Shown piece by piece: positions 1 through 7,399 of a stretch of 22,542 nt of DNA (positions within the stretch are counted from its first letter, which is position 1; each line of letters opens with the position of its first letter). Source of the DNA: JAAYEL01 sp964344625 (GTDB lineage Bacteria > Bacillota > Clostridia > Tissierellales > Peptoniphilaceae); NCBI GenBank assembly GCA_964344625.1, contig CAYFNZ010000016.1, positions 1 through 22,542 of the forward strand, written 5' to 3'. The position numbers were made by a program, and so were the translations under genes. A model generated the notes under the pieces. It was not told the DNA's origin and searched no databases. It saw only the letters and a program-made list of their open reading frames with translations.

Positions 1-101
1 ATGAATCATGACCACCAACTTAGCTGGAGGTATAAACCCACAAGAATATCTGCTAGGAGTCAGCAACAACAACAGATATTTTATAGCCAATATTAACATG
101 C
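1..101. other. Unassigned window-edge sequence beyond rpsI
   Basis: These bases lie downstream of the rpsI terminator. Both strands have an open frame running to the window edge (plus strand to a TAA at 94-96; minus strand from an ATG at 97-99), but neither has a ribosome binding site and neither translation resembles a family I know. A 7-base inverted repeat (ATATCTG at 46-52, CAGATAT at 73-79) flanks a 20-base loop. It could be the tail of a convergent gene or plain intergenic DNA; I cannot decide. Confidence 0.3.
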
Positions 102-136
102 AAAAAACCGTTGGAATATAGCCATTCCAACGGTTT
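102..136 (-). terminator. Intrinsic terminator after rplM-rpsI
   Basis: A perfect 13-bp stem (105-117 with 124-136) closes a 6-base loop. On the minus strand it is followed by a run of six T, three of them within the stem, so it is a good Rho-independent terminator for the rplM-rpsI transcript 15 bases after the rpsI stop. On the plus strand the stem is followed only by GTAATTTG, so it could act weakly in that direction as well. Confidence 0.9.
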
Positions 137-151
137 GTAATTTGTGTAATC

Positions 152-541
152 TTATCTCTTTGAGAATTGTGATGACTTTCTTGCCTTTTTGAAACCTGGT
201 TTCTTTCTTTCCTTCTTTCTTGAATCTCTAGTTAAGAAACCTGCTCTCTTTAATTCTGATTTTAATTCTTCATCAGAAGCCAATAGAGCTCTTGCTAGGC
301 CGTGTCTTACAGCACCTGCTTGACCAGTAAATCCGCCACCCTTAACATTAACGAAAACATCAAATGATCCTTCTTTTTCAACTAATGCTAATGGAGATTT
401 TGCTAGGTCAATAAGAGTTTGATAAGCAAAATAGTCTTCTAAATTTTTATCATTAACAATGAACTTTCCTGTTCCTGGTAAAATTCTTACTCTTGCTACA
501 GAAGTTTTTCTTCTTCCTGTTCCTAAATATTGATTATTCAT
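152..541 (-). CDS. rpsI: 30S ribosomal protein S9
   Basis: S9 is a small-subunit head protein whose C-terminal tail reaches the P-site tRNA. The 129-residue product is the usual length. It shows the family's N-terminal YLGTGRRKTSVARV block (about residues 5-18), the GGGFTGQAGAVRHGLARALL core (about 69-88), and the basic tail ending in QFSKR. It starts at ATG preceded by AGGAGGGGG. It lies 14 bases after rplM and is the second gene of the L13 unit. Expression is therefore expected to follow the L13 leader and promoter upstream of rplM, and transcription should end at the hairpin at 102-136. Nothing unusual is seen in the protein. Confidence 0.98.
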   Translation of the reverse strand: MNNQYLGTGRRKTSVARVRILPGTGKFIVNDKNLEDYFAYQTLIDLAKSPLALVEKEGSFDVFVNVKGGGFTGQAGAVRHGLARALLASDEELKSELKRAGFLTRDSRKKERKKPGFKKARKSSQFSKR

Positions 542-555
542 TCTAAATCCCCCTC

Positions 556-984
556 CTATAACTCAATTAATTCTGGGTTTTGAGCTTGATTTTCATGTTC
601 AGGACCAGCGTAAACTCTTAACTTTCTGAACATTTGTCTACCCAATGAGTTCTTTGGCAACATACCTTTAACAGCGTGTTCCAATATTCTTTCAGGATGT
701 TTTTCCATCATATCCTTATAAGGGATTTCTTTTAATCCACCAGCATAACCTGAGTATCTCTTATAGTACTTTTGGCTAGCCTTGTTACCAGTTACAACAA
801 GCTTTTCAGCATTGATAACTACTACATAGTCACCAGTGTCAACATGTGGTGTATATATAGGTTTGTGCTTTCCTCTTAAAATAGTAGCTATAGTTGTTGC
901 TAGGTGACCTAAAGTCTTGCCTTCAGCATCAATTAAGTACCATTTACGCTCAACTTCTTGAGCTTTTGCTAAATATGTCTTCAT
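556..984 (-). CDS. rplM: 50S ribosomal protein L13
   Basis: L13 is an early-assembly large-subunit protein. The 142-residue product matches the usual length, with the family's N-terminal WYLIDAEGKTLGHLAT segment (about 16-31), RGKHKPIYTPHVDTGDYVVVINA (about 37-59) and a C-terminal YAGPEHENQAQNP motif. The ATG is preceded by AAGGAGGAAAT. A near-consensus promoter and a structured leader of about 160 bases precede it. The leader's closing helix lies just upstream of the Shine-Dalgarno sequence, which suggests autogenous control by L13 as known for L13 leaders in Firmicutes. The gene is followed 14 bases later by rpsI. Confidence 0.98.
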   Translation of the reverse strand: MKTYLAKAQEVERKWYLIDAEGKTLGHLATTIATILRGKHKPIYTPHVDTGDYVVVINAEKLVVTGNKASQKYYKRYSGYAGGLKEIPYKDMMEKHPERILEHAVKGMLPKNSLGRQMFRKLRVYAGPEHENQAQNPELIEL

Positions 985-993
985 ATTTCCTCC

Positions 994-1129
994 TTATTCT
1001 TTTTACAATATCATGCCCCTGCTATTTAGACTCCGCCGCATGAGGAAGCGGGTTTTATATATTCGACAATTTCTGAATCGCACATCGACGCTGCGATCTT
1101 ATATCGAAGATATTGTTTAAAAAGAATAA
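994..1129 (-). promoter_or_regulatory. L13 leader RNA (autoregulatory 5' UTR of rplM-rpsI)
   Basis: On the minus-strand transcript, bases 1109-1129 pair with 994-1012 to give an almost unbroken helix of about 19 bp with one two-base bulge. It ends a few bases before the rplM Shine-Dalgarno sequence. Inside the helix are ATCGCA/TGCGAT and TTCGA/TCGAA pairings and a CCGC/GCGG hairpin, a branched fold closed by one long helix. This layout and its place directly before rplM fit the known Firmicute L13 leader family, in which L13 is thought to bind and repress its own mRNA. The pairing is seen directly; family membership and mechanism are inferred. Confidence 0.82.
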
Positions 1130-1152
1130 AGATCCTTTTTAAACACTAAAAT

Positions 1153-1181
1153 AGTATACATTAATTATGGCTAAATGTCAA
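1153..1181 (-). promoter_or_regulatory. Sigma-A type promoter of rplM-rpsI
   Basis: On the minus strand TTGACA (1176-1181) is followed, after exactly 17 bases, by TATACT (1153-1158). This is close to the vegetative consensus and would start transcription near 1146, at the beginning of the L13 leader. The -35 box lies directly beside the truA stop codon (1184-1186), so rplM-rpsI has its own start even though some read-through from truA is possible. Confidence 0.88.
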
Positions 1182-1183
1182 TC

Positions 1184-1921
1184 TTAATAGTCGATTTTCA
1201 TCAAATATAAGCCTTGGGGGCCGTAGGTTATTCCTGCCTTTAGCCTATCTTTAGAATCCACTATTTCTTTTACATATGAAGGCTCAATATGCCCTCTGCC
1301 TGCATCAACCAAGACCCCGACCATAATCCTGACCTGGTTATATAAAAAGCTATCGCCTTTAATCTCTATATCTATAATTTCATCTTTCTTTTTTATATCA
1401 ATATAGTCTATGGTTCTACAAGTGTTAACTTCCTTATTCTCATACTTTGAAAATGCTTTAAAGTCATGAAAGCCACACAAATGCTCTGAAGCCTCCTGCA
1501 TTTTCCCTACATCTAGATTATAGGTTACATGGGTGAAAATATGCTTAAGACTTGGGTGCATAAACTTTCCATTATATATCCTATATAGATAGGTCTTGGA
1601 TTTTGCCTTAAATCTGGAGTGAAAATCCAGGTCCACTTGACTTGATGACACAAGCTCAATACTTTCTGGTAAAAATTGCCTTAGCTTAAAAACAAAGGCC
1701 TCAGCCGGTATGTCTGAGGCGGTTAAGAAATTTGCAACCTGACCATAAGCATGGACTCCAGCATCTGTCCTTCCAGCAATGATTAACCTAGAATGCCTCT
1801 TGGTAACTTTATAGATAGCATTTTCAATGCTAGCCTGGATAGAATCCCTATCATTTTGATACTGAATGCCTGAGAACTTGCTTCCATCGTAGGCAAATAC
1901 TAATTTAATATTCTTTATCAT
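1184..1921 (-). CDS. truA: tRNA pseudouridine(38-40) synthase TruA
   Basis: TruA converts uridines 38-40 in the anticodon arm of many tRNAs to pseudouridine. The 245-residue product is the typical length. The catalytic motif GRTDAGVHA lies at residues 50-58 with the nucleophile Asp53. The N-terminal YDGSKFSGIQ block (11-20) is the family's YDGT-F-G-Q motif, with Ile where Trp is common. A SFLYNQVRIMVG block near residue 191 matches the conserved C-terminal region. Its ATG overlaps the ecfT stop by four bases (ATGA), so translation is probably coupled to the ECF genes. That position is conserved in Firmicutes but not functionally explained. No terminator is seen before the rplM promoter. Confidence 0.96.
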   Translation of the reverse strand: MIKNIKLVFAYDGSKFSGIQYQNDRDSIQASIENAIYKVTKRHSRLIIAGRTDAGVHAYGQVANFLTASDIPAEAFVFKLRQFLPESIELVSSSQVDLDFHSRFKAKSKTYLYRIYNGKFMHPSLKHIFTHVTYNLDVGKMQEASEHLCGFHDFKAFSKYENKEVNTCRTIDYIDIKKKDEIIDIEIKGDSFLYNQVRIMVGVLVDAGRGHIEPSYVKEIVDSKDRLKAGITYGPQGLYLMKIDY

Positions 1922-2718
1922 GTCAAATACTTATAGGCGATGATAGCTGCAAACAAGACTATTACAAAAATCAAAACCAAGATATCCTTTGTTTCTAATT
2001 TCAAAGGATTTAATTTAGTCCTGCCTTCTGCTCCCCTGTAGCAACGAGAAACCATGGCTATAGATAAGTCATCAGCCCTCTTAAATGAATTTAAAAACAA
2101 GGGAACTAAAAGTGGTATCATGCTCTTTGCTTTTTGCATTATATTACCGGTGTCAAAGTCAGCACCTCTTGCCATTTGCGCCTTTCTTATCTTATCAGCT
2201 TCTTCAAACAGGGTTGGAATAAATCTCAATGCTATTGAAATCATCATAGAAAGTTCATGTGCTGGAAATTTAATAACCTTTAGAGGGCTCATTACCCCTT
2301 CTAGGCCATCTGTTAAGGTTATAGCACTTGTAGTTAGGGTAAGAATTGATGTCCCCATAACTAATAAAACAATTCTTATTCCCATAAAAGCAGCCCTTTG
2401 AAGACCTTCTCTTGTTATTTGTATCTTCCAAATACTATAAACTATCTCACCTGGTGTAATCAAAATATTTAAGATTGCAGTAAAAATAATTACAAACAAG
2501 AGTGGCTTTAAAGACCTAATCATAATCATCGGATTAAGTTTTGATATATATATAGTCATTATTAAAAATAGGACTATTGGGACATACATAATGAAATCTT
2601 CTACAAAAAATATGCCAAACATGTATATAAATGTACAGATTATTTTTATCCTAGGGTCAAGTCTATGAATTAGTGAATCCCCTGGAATATATTGACCTAA
2701 TGAAATCTTACCTGGCAT
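1918..2718 (-). CDS. ecfT: ECF transporter transmembrane protein EcfT
   Basis: EcfT is the membrane scaffold of energy-coupling-factor vitamin and metal importers. It joins the two ATPases to exchangeable substrate-binding S proteins. The 266-residue product is the usual size, with hydrophobic segments at roughly 24-41, 43-60, 68-88, 110-134 and 244-262. The two X-Arg-Gly coupling motifs that dock on the ATPases are present as ARG at 183-185 and YRG at 227-229. The start overlaps the ecfA2 end by 11 bases and its Shine-Dalgarno sequence lies inside ecfA2. No S-component gene is adjacent, so this is a shared (group II) module whose S proteins are encoded elsewhere. Confidence 0.95.
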   Translation of the reverse strand: MPGKISLGQYIPGDSLIHRLDPRIKIICTFIYMFGIFFVEDFIMYVPIVLFLIMTIYISKLNPMIMIRSLKPLLFVIIFTAILNILITPGEIVYSIWKIQITREGLQRAAFMGIRIVLLVMGTSILTLTTSAITLTDGLEGVMSPLKVIKFPAHELSMMISIALRFIPTLFEEADKIRKAQMARGADFDTGNIMQKAKSMIPLLVPLFLNSFKRADDLSIAMVSRCYRGAEGRTKLNPLKLETKDILVLIFVIVLFAAIIAYKYLT

Positions 2719-3577
2719 CTTTCTTACCTCCTTTTATATTAAGGATGGCATCAAGAGCCTCTTCAACGGTAATTATCGTATCGTCAAAGTCATATCCTTT
2801 ATTCTTTAACAACCTTGTAGCTTTTGTTATCTGTGGAACATCAAGCCCTATTTTCTCAAGTTCCTCATCCCTAGCATAAACTTTTCTAGGATGGTCATCT
2901 GCAAAAACTTGGCCTTGGTGCATAACTATCACCCTATTAGCAAGCTTTGCTATATCTTCCATGGAGTGAGATACGATAACTATGGTTATATTCTCATCCC
3001 TATTGTACAATTCTTTTATTTCGGATAAAATGCTATCCCTACCCTCAGGATCAAGCCCAGCAGTAGGCTCATCTAATATTAGGTATTTTGGCTTCATGGC
3101 CAGAACAGATGCGATAGCAACTCTTCTTTTTTGTCCCCCAGATAGGTCAAATGGAGATTGATCTTTCATACTTTCGTAATCAAGGCCTACAAGCTCCATA
3201 GATTCCTTTACCCTTCTATCGATTTCTTCTTGATCAAGACCTAAGTTTTTAGGTCCGAAAGCTATATCTAAGGCTATGGTTTCTTCAAATAATTGGTATT
3301 CAGGATATTGAAAGACAAGACCTACTTTTTGCCTTATTGCCTTTAAATCCTTAGATTTACTTGTAGTAAGCATGCCATCTATATCAACACTACCTTCTGT
3401 AGGTAGGATAAGGGCGTTTAAGGTTTGAACTAAGGTGGACTTACCGGACCCTGTGTGACCTATAAGTCCGATAAACTCATGTTCCTTTATCTCTAAATTA
3501 ATATTTTTTAAGGCATGGCTTTCAAATGGGGTGTTTGGATTATAGGTATATGTCATATTATTTATCTTTATACTCAT
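2708..3577 (-). CDS. ecfA2: ECF transporter ATPase EcfA2
   Basis: This is the second ATP-binding subunit of the ECF energising module. It works as a heterodimer with EcfA1 on the cytoplasmic face. The 289-residue product has a complete ABC ATPase core: Walker A GHTGSGKST at 40-48, Q-loop Gln90 in FQYPEYQLF, signature LSGGQ at 145-149, Walker B ending Asp169-Glu170, and H-loop His204. The FQYPEYQLFEET stretch and the longer C-terminal region are typical of EcfA2 rather than EcfA1. Its ATG overlaps the ecfA1 stop by four bases and its end overlaps ecfT, so the three subunits are translationally coupled. All catalytic residues are present. Confidence 0.96.
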   Translation of the reverse strand: MSIKINNMTYTYNPNTPFESHALKNINLEIKEHEFIGLIGHTGSGKSTLVQTLNALILPTEGSVDIDGMLTTSKSKDLKAIRQKVGLVFQYPEYQLFEETIALDIAFGPKNLGLDQEEIDRRVKESMELVGLDYESMKDQSPFDLSGGQKRRVAIASVLAMKPKYLILDEPTAGLDPEGRDSILSEIKELYNRDENITIVIVSHSMEDIAKLANRVIVMHQGQVFADDHPRKVYARDEELEKIGLDVPQITKATRLLKNKGYDFDDTIITVEEALDAILNIKGGKKDAR

Positions 3578-4392
3578 AGCTTATCCACCAACTCATCTAT
3601 ATTTAAGATGCCTTCTTCTATATCAATACCTTCTTTTCTAAGCAAAAATGCTAACTCTGTTACTTGTGGGACATCCAAGTGAAGACTTTTTACAAGGTCG
3701 ACTTGACTAAATACTTCTTTTGGTGTTCCTTGAAGGACAACCTTGCCCTTAGACATTACAACCACCCTATCTGATAGGACAGCTTCGTCCATAAAGTGGG
3801 TGATATTTATTACTGTCTTTTTTTCTTCCTTATTCAAGTAAAGGGCTGACCTCATAACAGATTTTCTTCCTGTAGGGTCTAGCATAGCTGTAGGTTCATC
3901 AAAAACAATAATATCCGGCTTCATAGCTAAAACTCCAGCTATGGCTACCCTTTGTTTTTGGCCACCTGAAAGCATGTGTGGGGCATGCTTTTTGTATTTA
4001 AGCATACCTACTCTTTCAAGGGCTTGGTCCACCCTTTCCCTTAATTCAGGTAGGGGAACACCAAGATTTTCTGGACCAAAGGCCACATCTTCTTCCACGA
4101 TAGTTGCAACCATTTGGTTATCAGGGTTTTGAAAAACCATACCAACTTTTTTTCTCAATTCCCAAATATCAGTTTCCTTGGTATTAATACCATCTATTAT
4201 TACATCGCCTTGGTCTGGGAATATCTGTGCATTTAGCATTTTAGCTAAAGTAGATTTACCCGACCCATTATGGCCTAGAATTGTAACAAATTCGCCATCT
4301 TCAATTGTTAGATTGACGCCATCTAAATGGTTTAACCTTTGGTCGTCATCTTCTGAATCATAGCTAAATATCAAATTCTCAATTTTAATCAT
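3574..4392 (-). CDS. ecfA1: ECF transporter ATPase EcfA1
   Basis: First ATPase subunit of the ECF module, partner of EcfA2 and EcfT. The 272-residue product shows Walker A GHNGSGKST at 40-48, Q-loop Gln88 in FQNPDNQ, signature LSGGQ at 141-145, Walker B Asp165-Glu166 and H-loop His199. FQNPDNQMVATIVEEDVAFG is the usual EcfA1 form. The ATG is preceded by GAGGATAAAA, a modest ribosome binding site. It lies 56 bases after the L,D-transpeptidase gene. I see neither a convincing terminator nor a promoter in that gap, so transcription may come from the promoter at 5948. In related genomes this module usually follows rplQ directly. Confidence 0.96.
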   Translation of the reverse strand: MIKIENLIFSYDSEDDDQRLNHLDGVNLTIEDGEFVTILGHNGSGKSTLAKMLNAQIFPDQGDVIIDGINTKETDIWELRKKVGMVFQNPDNQMVATIVEEDVAFGPENLGVPLPELRERVDQALERVGMLKYKKHAPHMLSGGQKQRVAIAGVLAMKPDIIVFDEPTAMLDPTGRKSVMRSALYLNKEEKKTVINITHFMDEAVLSDRVVVMSKGKVVLQGTPKEVFSQVDLVKSLHLDVPQVTELAFLLRKEGIDIEEGILNIDELVDKL

Positions 4393-4448
4393 TTTTATCC
4401 TCGAGTTTCTTTTGAAATAGGTGTCCTGTCACCTTCTCATAAGAGCGT

Positions 4449-5915
4449 CTAATAAAGACCTCTTTCTCTATTGTAACTTTGCTTTTCAAACTCAGTTGGT
4501 GAATATGAAGTAGAACTTTCATAAATTACAACTGGTGTTCCGTATTTAACATGGTCATATAAGGTTGCCATGGCCTTAATCGGCGTATTGATACAAGAGC
4601 TTGAACCATTATAGTGGTAAACATCCCCACCATAAGCTGGTCTATCCTTGGTATCATGGATACCTGAACCTGTCCACCCCATATAAATCCAATAATCTAT
4701 TGGAAGAGAATATTTTTCACCAGTGGTTTCGTTAACTCCTTTAAGTACTGATGGAGATTCCTTTACCCAAACCTTATTAACCCCTACAGGTGTAGCAGCC
4801 TTTCTAAAGCCATTCTTGTCTTGGGTTGTAGACATACCAGTTACTACCGGTGTAGATACTATCAATTCTCCATTTTCATAATACCATAGGGTTTGCCTTG
4901 AAAGATCTATTTCAATATAGGTGTTACCTATATCATCTTTCTTCCTGCTCATAGCCGTATATGAAAAATATTCTGTTGACTTATATTCTATCTCTACGTT
5001 TCCTTCTTGAGCCTTATCTATCATTGCAATAAGGTTGTTGCTTGTTTCTTTTACATCCATCAACCAACCATAAATACCCGGCTCTACGGTAATCTCACCA
5101 ATACCTGTGGCATTAAAGGTTCTTTTTGTTGCGTAAGTATCAGTTTCCTTGGCAATCTCAGCTACATAGTCACTTACTTTTTCTTTATTTAAAACAAGAC
5201 CCTTGTCGGTTTCATCATAAAGGTTAAATAGGTCTTCACCAGTTAAGGTATACTTTCTATCTTCAAAGTCAAAGACGTATTTTTTTGCAGTTATATCTTT
5301 GATAGCTTTCAATTCTTTTGCAAGCTTTTCATCCTTTGATGTAATCTTAGGATTTTCATAATGTTCTTCAAGATTTAGCTCTTCTTGTCCTGCATTTATG
5401 CCATCAAAAATAAGCTTTTTTAGCTTGTCTTCTGAGATGGTATTTCCAAGAAGTTCTTCTTTTATAATATACTCATTGTTCTTTTTATCATATACAATAG
5501 TAGCATTTTCAGGCTTAACTTGATTATCTAAAACTCCAGAGTCTTCAATAATCTTGTCTAATTTAGCCTTGTTAAAGCTATTTTTGTACTTGATATCATA
5601 TTTATGGTCCCTGAATACTTCAACAGGCCATATAAGCGGGTTTTGATTGTGCTCTGGCTTACCTTCAACAGCTTGAGCAAAATCTATTTCTTTTAAATTT
5701 ATGTCGAAATTTAATTTGTCCCTGCCTACGATTTTTATATTTTCATAGTCTGAGCTAGGCTCAAACATAGTTTCTTTACTTTCCAGACCTTTGTCTACGC
5801 CATTTACAGTAGTATTTGGAAATGTATTCATAGAAAAGAAAATAGATCCTCCTACATATACTACGGCTATTACAATTCCGAAAAACCACAATAACTTCTT
5901 ACCATTATTATTCAT
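4449..5915 (-). CDS. Membrane-anchored L,D-transpeptidase (YkuD) with PG_binding_4-like repeats
   Basis: Enzymes of this family cross-link peptidoglycan stem peptides (3-3 links) or attach proteins to the wall through a catalytic Cys. The 488-residue product has a short cytoplasmic start and one membrane segment (about 8-29), giving an outside-facing type II protein. It continues with FPNTTVNGVDKG (32-43), two regions resembling PG_binding_4 repeats (about 120-190 and 245-312), and a C-terminal YkuD domain (about 331-466). His420 and Cys441 fit the catalytic pair. The motif before Cys441 reads SSSC where SHGC is usual. It has its own extended -10 promoter and a GGAGAG ribosome binding site, and separates rplQ from the ECF genes. 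Confidence 0.92.
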   Translation of the reverse strand: MNNNGKKLLWFFGIVIAVVYVGGSIFFSMNTFPNTTVNGVDKGLESKETMFEPSSDYENIKIVGRDKLNFDINLKEIDFAQAVEGKPEHNQNPLIWPVEVFRDHKYDIKYKNSFNKAKLDKIIEDSGVLDNQVKPENATIVYDKKNNEYIIKEELLGNTISEDKLKKLIFDGINAGQEELNLEEHYENPKITSKDEKLAKELKAIKDITAKKYVFDFEDRKYTLTGEDLFNLYDETDKGLVLNKEKVSDYVAEIAKETDTYATKRTFNATGIGEITVEPGIYGWLMDVKETSNNLIAMIDKAQEGNVEIEYKSTEYFSYTAMSRKKDDIGNTYIEIDLSRQTLWYYENGELIVSTPVVTGMSTTQDKNGFRKAATPVGVNKVWVKESPSVLKGVNETTGEKYSLPIDYWIYMGWTGSGIHDTKDRPAYGGDVYHYNGSSSCINTPIKAMATLYDHVKYGTPVVIYESSTSYSPTEFEKQSYNRERGLY

Positions 5916-5947
5916 AATATCTCTCCTATTCTATCTATAACAAGTGT

Positions 5948-5956
5948 ATTATACCA
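5948..5956 (-). promoter_or_regulatory. Extended -10 promoter of the L,D-transpeptidase gene
   Basis: On the minus strand TGGTATAAT gives a perfect -10 hexamer (5948-5953) with an upstream TGn extension (5954-5956). No good -35 hexamer is seen at 17 bases (TATATT). Transcription would start near 5941, about 26 bases before the ATG. It lies downstream of the rplQ terminator, so it is probably the main start for this gene and perhaps for ecfA1-ecfA2-ecfT-truA. Confidence 0.75.
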
Positions 5957-6000
5957 TAATATGGCAAGTGAATATAATATTCTTATATATTGATAGGTTT

Positions 6001-6038
6001 AAAGAAAAATAACCTATAAACTCAAAGCTTATAGGTCA
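6001..6038 (-). terminator. Intrinsic terminator ending the S10-spc-alpha operon
   Basis: On the minus strand an 8-bp stem (6029-6036 with 6012-6019), extendable by a G-U and a T-A pair, closes a 9-base loop. TATTTTTCTTT follows. It starts about 11 bases after the rplQ stop and should terminate the long ribosomal protein transcript. Confidence 0.87.
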
Positions 6039-6048
6039 CTGATCTTTA

Positions 6049-6390
6049 TTAAACTAATTCTAGTATTGCCATTTCAGAACCGTCGCCTCTACGAGGTCCC
6101 ATTTTTAAGATTCTAGTATATCCACCATTTCTATCTGCATACTTAGGTGCTATTTCTTCAAAAAGTTTCTTTACTACTTCATCGTTATATATATAAGCTA
6201 GAGCTTGACGTCTAGAGTGTAAATCACCTTTTTTACCCAAAGAAATCATCTTTTCAGCCATTCTTTGAGTTTCTTTAGCTCTTGTAACAGATGTTTGAAT
6301 TCTGCCATGTTCAAATAATGATTGAACTTGATTTCTGATCATAGCAGTACGGTGGTCAGTTCTTCTTCCTAATTTTCTTAAATTTGCCAA
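6049..6390 (-). CDS. rplQ: 50S ribosomal protein L17
   Basis: L17 sits near the peptide exit tunnel of the large subunit. The 113-residue product has the family pattern: RKLGRRTDHRTAMIRN near the start, the TRAKETQRMAEKMISLGKKGD segment (about 37-57), and a C-terminal TRILKMGPRRGDGSEMAILELV. The start codon is TTG (6388-6390), preceded by GAGGAGGGG at good spacing. The next in-frame ATG is at codon 17 and would remove the conserved N terminus, so the TTG start is well supported. It is the last gene of the operon and is followed by the terminator at 6001-6038. Confidence 0.97.
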   Translation of the reverse strand: MANLRKLGRRTDHRTAMIRNQVQSLFEHGRIQTSVTRAKETQRMAEKMISLGKKGDLHSRRQALAYIYNDEVVKKLFEEIAPKYADRNGGYTRILKMGPRRGDGSEMAILELV

Positions 6391-6404
6391 AACTTTCCCC
6401 TCCT

Positions 6405-7367
6405 CTATTCATCATCTTCACTTGATTTTAGTTCTAGTCCTAATTCTTGTATCTTAGCTTCTACTTCATCGAAGGATTTTTTACCGAAGTTTTTAATCTT
6501 AGATAAAAAGTCACTGTCTTTTTCGATGATATCACCAACTGTATTTAAGCCAGCCCTCTTTAAGCAGTTAAAGCTTCTTAAAGTTAAGTCTAGTTCTTCA
6601 ACAGTTATTGATAATACTTGGTTATCTTCGCTATCATCTTCTTCTACTTCAACTTGAATTTCTTCATCTAAGTCTGGTAGTTCAGTAAAGAAATCTAGAT
6701 AATTGATTAGGATTTGTGCTCCTTCAGAAACAGCTTCTTGAGGAGTAATTGTACCATTTGTCCAAACTTCTAATATAAGTTTATTATAGTCAATGATTTG
6801 TTCTACCCTAGTATTTTCAACTTGGTAGTTAACCTTTTTAACTGGTGTAAATGATGAATCTATTGCTATTAGTCCAATTGGGTCATCTTCAGACTTATTT
6901 TGGTCCGCTAGTGTATAACCTTTTCCATCTATTACATTAAGTTCCATATGAATAGAACCTTCATCGTTAACTGTACAAATATAATGGTCCTTATTAACGA
7001 TTTCTAAATCGACTTCTCCTGTAATATCTCCAGCTGTAACTATTTTTGGACCTTGAACATCCAATCTCAATTTGATTGGATCTGAATGTTCAACAAGTTT
7101 CTTTATAGCTATACCTTTGATATTAAGAATTATTTCCGGCACATCTTCAATTACACCTTTTACAGTTGTGAATTCATGAAGAACACCTTCATCAAACTTG
7201 ATACTAGAAATTGCTGTACCAGGTAATGATGAAAGTAAGACTCTTCTCAAGCTATTGCCAAGAGTCGTTCCATATCCCCTTTCAAGAGGAGAAAGAGTGA
7301 ACTTTCCGTAATTAGTTTCTTCGTTTATATTTAGTATTTCAATTTTGGTGTTTAACTTATTTATCAC
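6405..7367 (-). CDS. rpoA: DNA-directed RNA polymerase subunit alpha
   Basis: The alpha subunit dimerises to start RNA polymerase assembly and contacts UP elements and activators. The 320-residue product has the N-terminal assembly domain, with LERGYGTTLGNSLRRVLLSS at about 28-47, then an acidic linker (about 235-252) and the C-terminal DNA-binding domain (about 255-316). In the latter, LRSFNCLKRAGLNTV carries Arg264 and Asn267, matching the DNA-contact positions of the family. The loop reads NFGKKS where NLGRKS is common. The start codon is GTG (7365-7367) after AGGAGG with a 7-base spacer; the next in-frame Met is far downstream. It lies in the usual place between rpsD and rplQ. Confidence 0.98.
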   Translation of the reverse strand: MINKLNTKIEILNINEETNYGKFTLSPLERGYGTTLGNSLRRVLLSSLPGTAISSIKFDEGVLHEFTTVKGVIEDVPEIILNIKGIAIKKLVEHSDPIKLRLDVQGPKIVTAGDITGEVDLEIVNKDHYICTVNDEGSIHMELNVIDGKGYTLADQNKSEDDPIGLIAIDSSFTPVKKVNYQVENTRVEQIIDYNKLILEVWTNGTITPQEAVSEGAQILINYLDFFTELPDLDEEIQVEVEEDDSEDNQVLSITVEELDLTLRSFNCLKRAGLNTVGDIIEKDSDFLSKIKNFGKKSFDEVEAKIQELGLELKSSEDDE

Positions 7368-7399
7368 GGATTTGCCTCCTGTGCTTTTATCAATTGTTA

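Noticed and set aside
2054..2401. 115-codon plus-strand open frame
   Set aside because: Lies fully antisense to ecfT, has no ribosome binding site, and its translation resembles no family; it mirrors the hydrophobic codons of the real gene.
4419..4434. Hairpin AGGTG/CACCT between the L,D-transpeptidase gene and ecfA1
   Set aside because: Only five base pairs and no T run after it on the minus strand (ATTTC), so it is not a convincing terminator.
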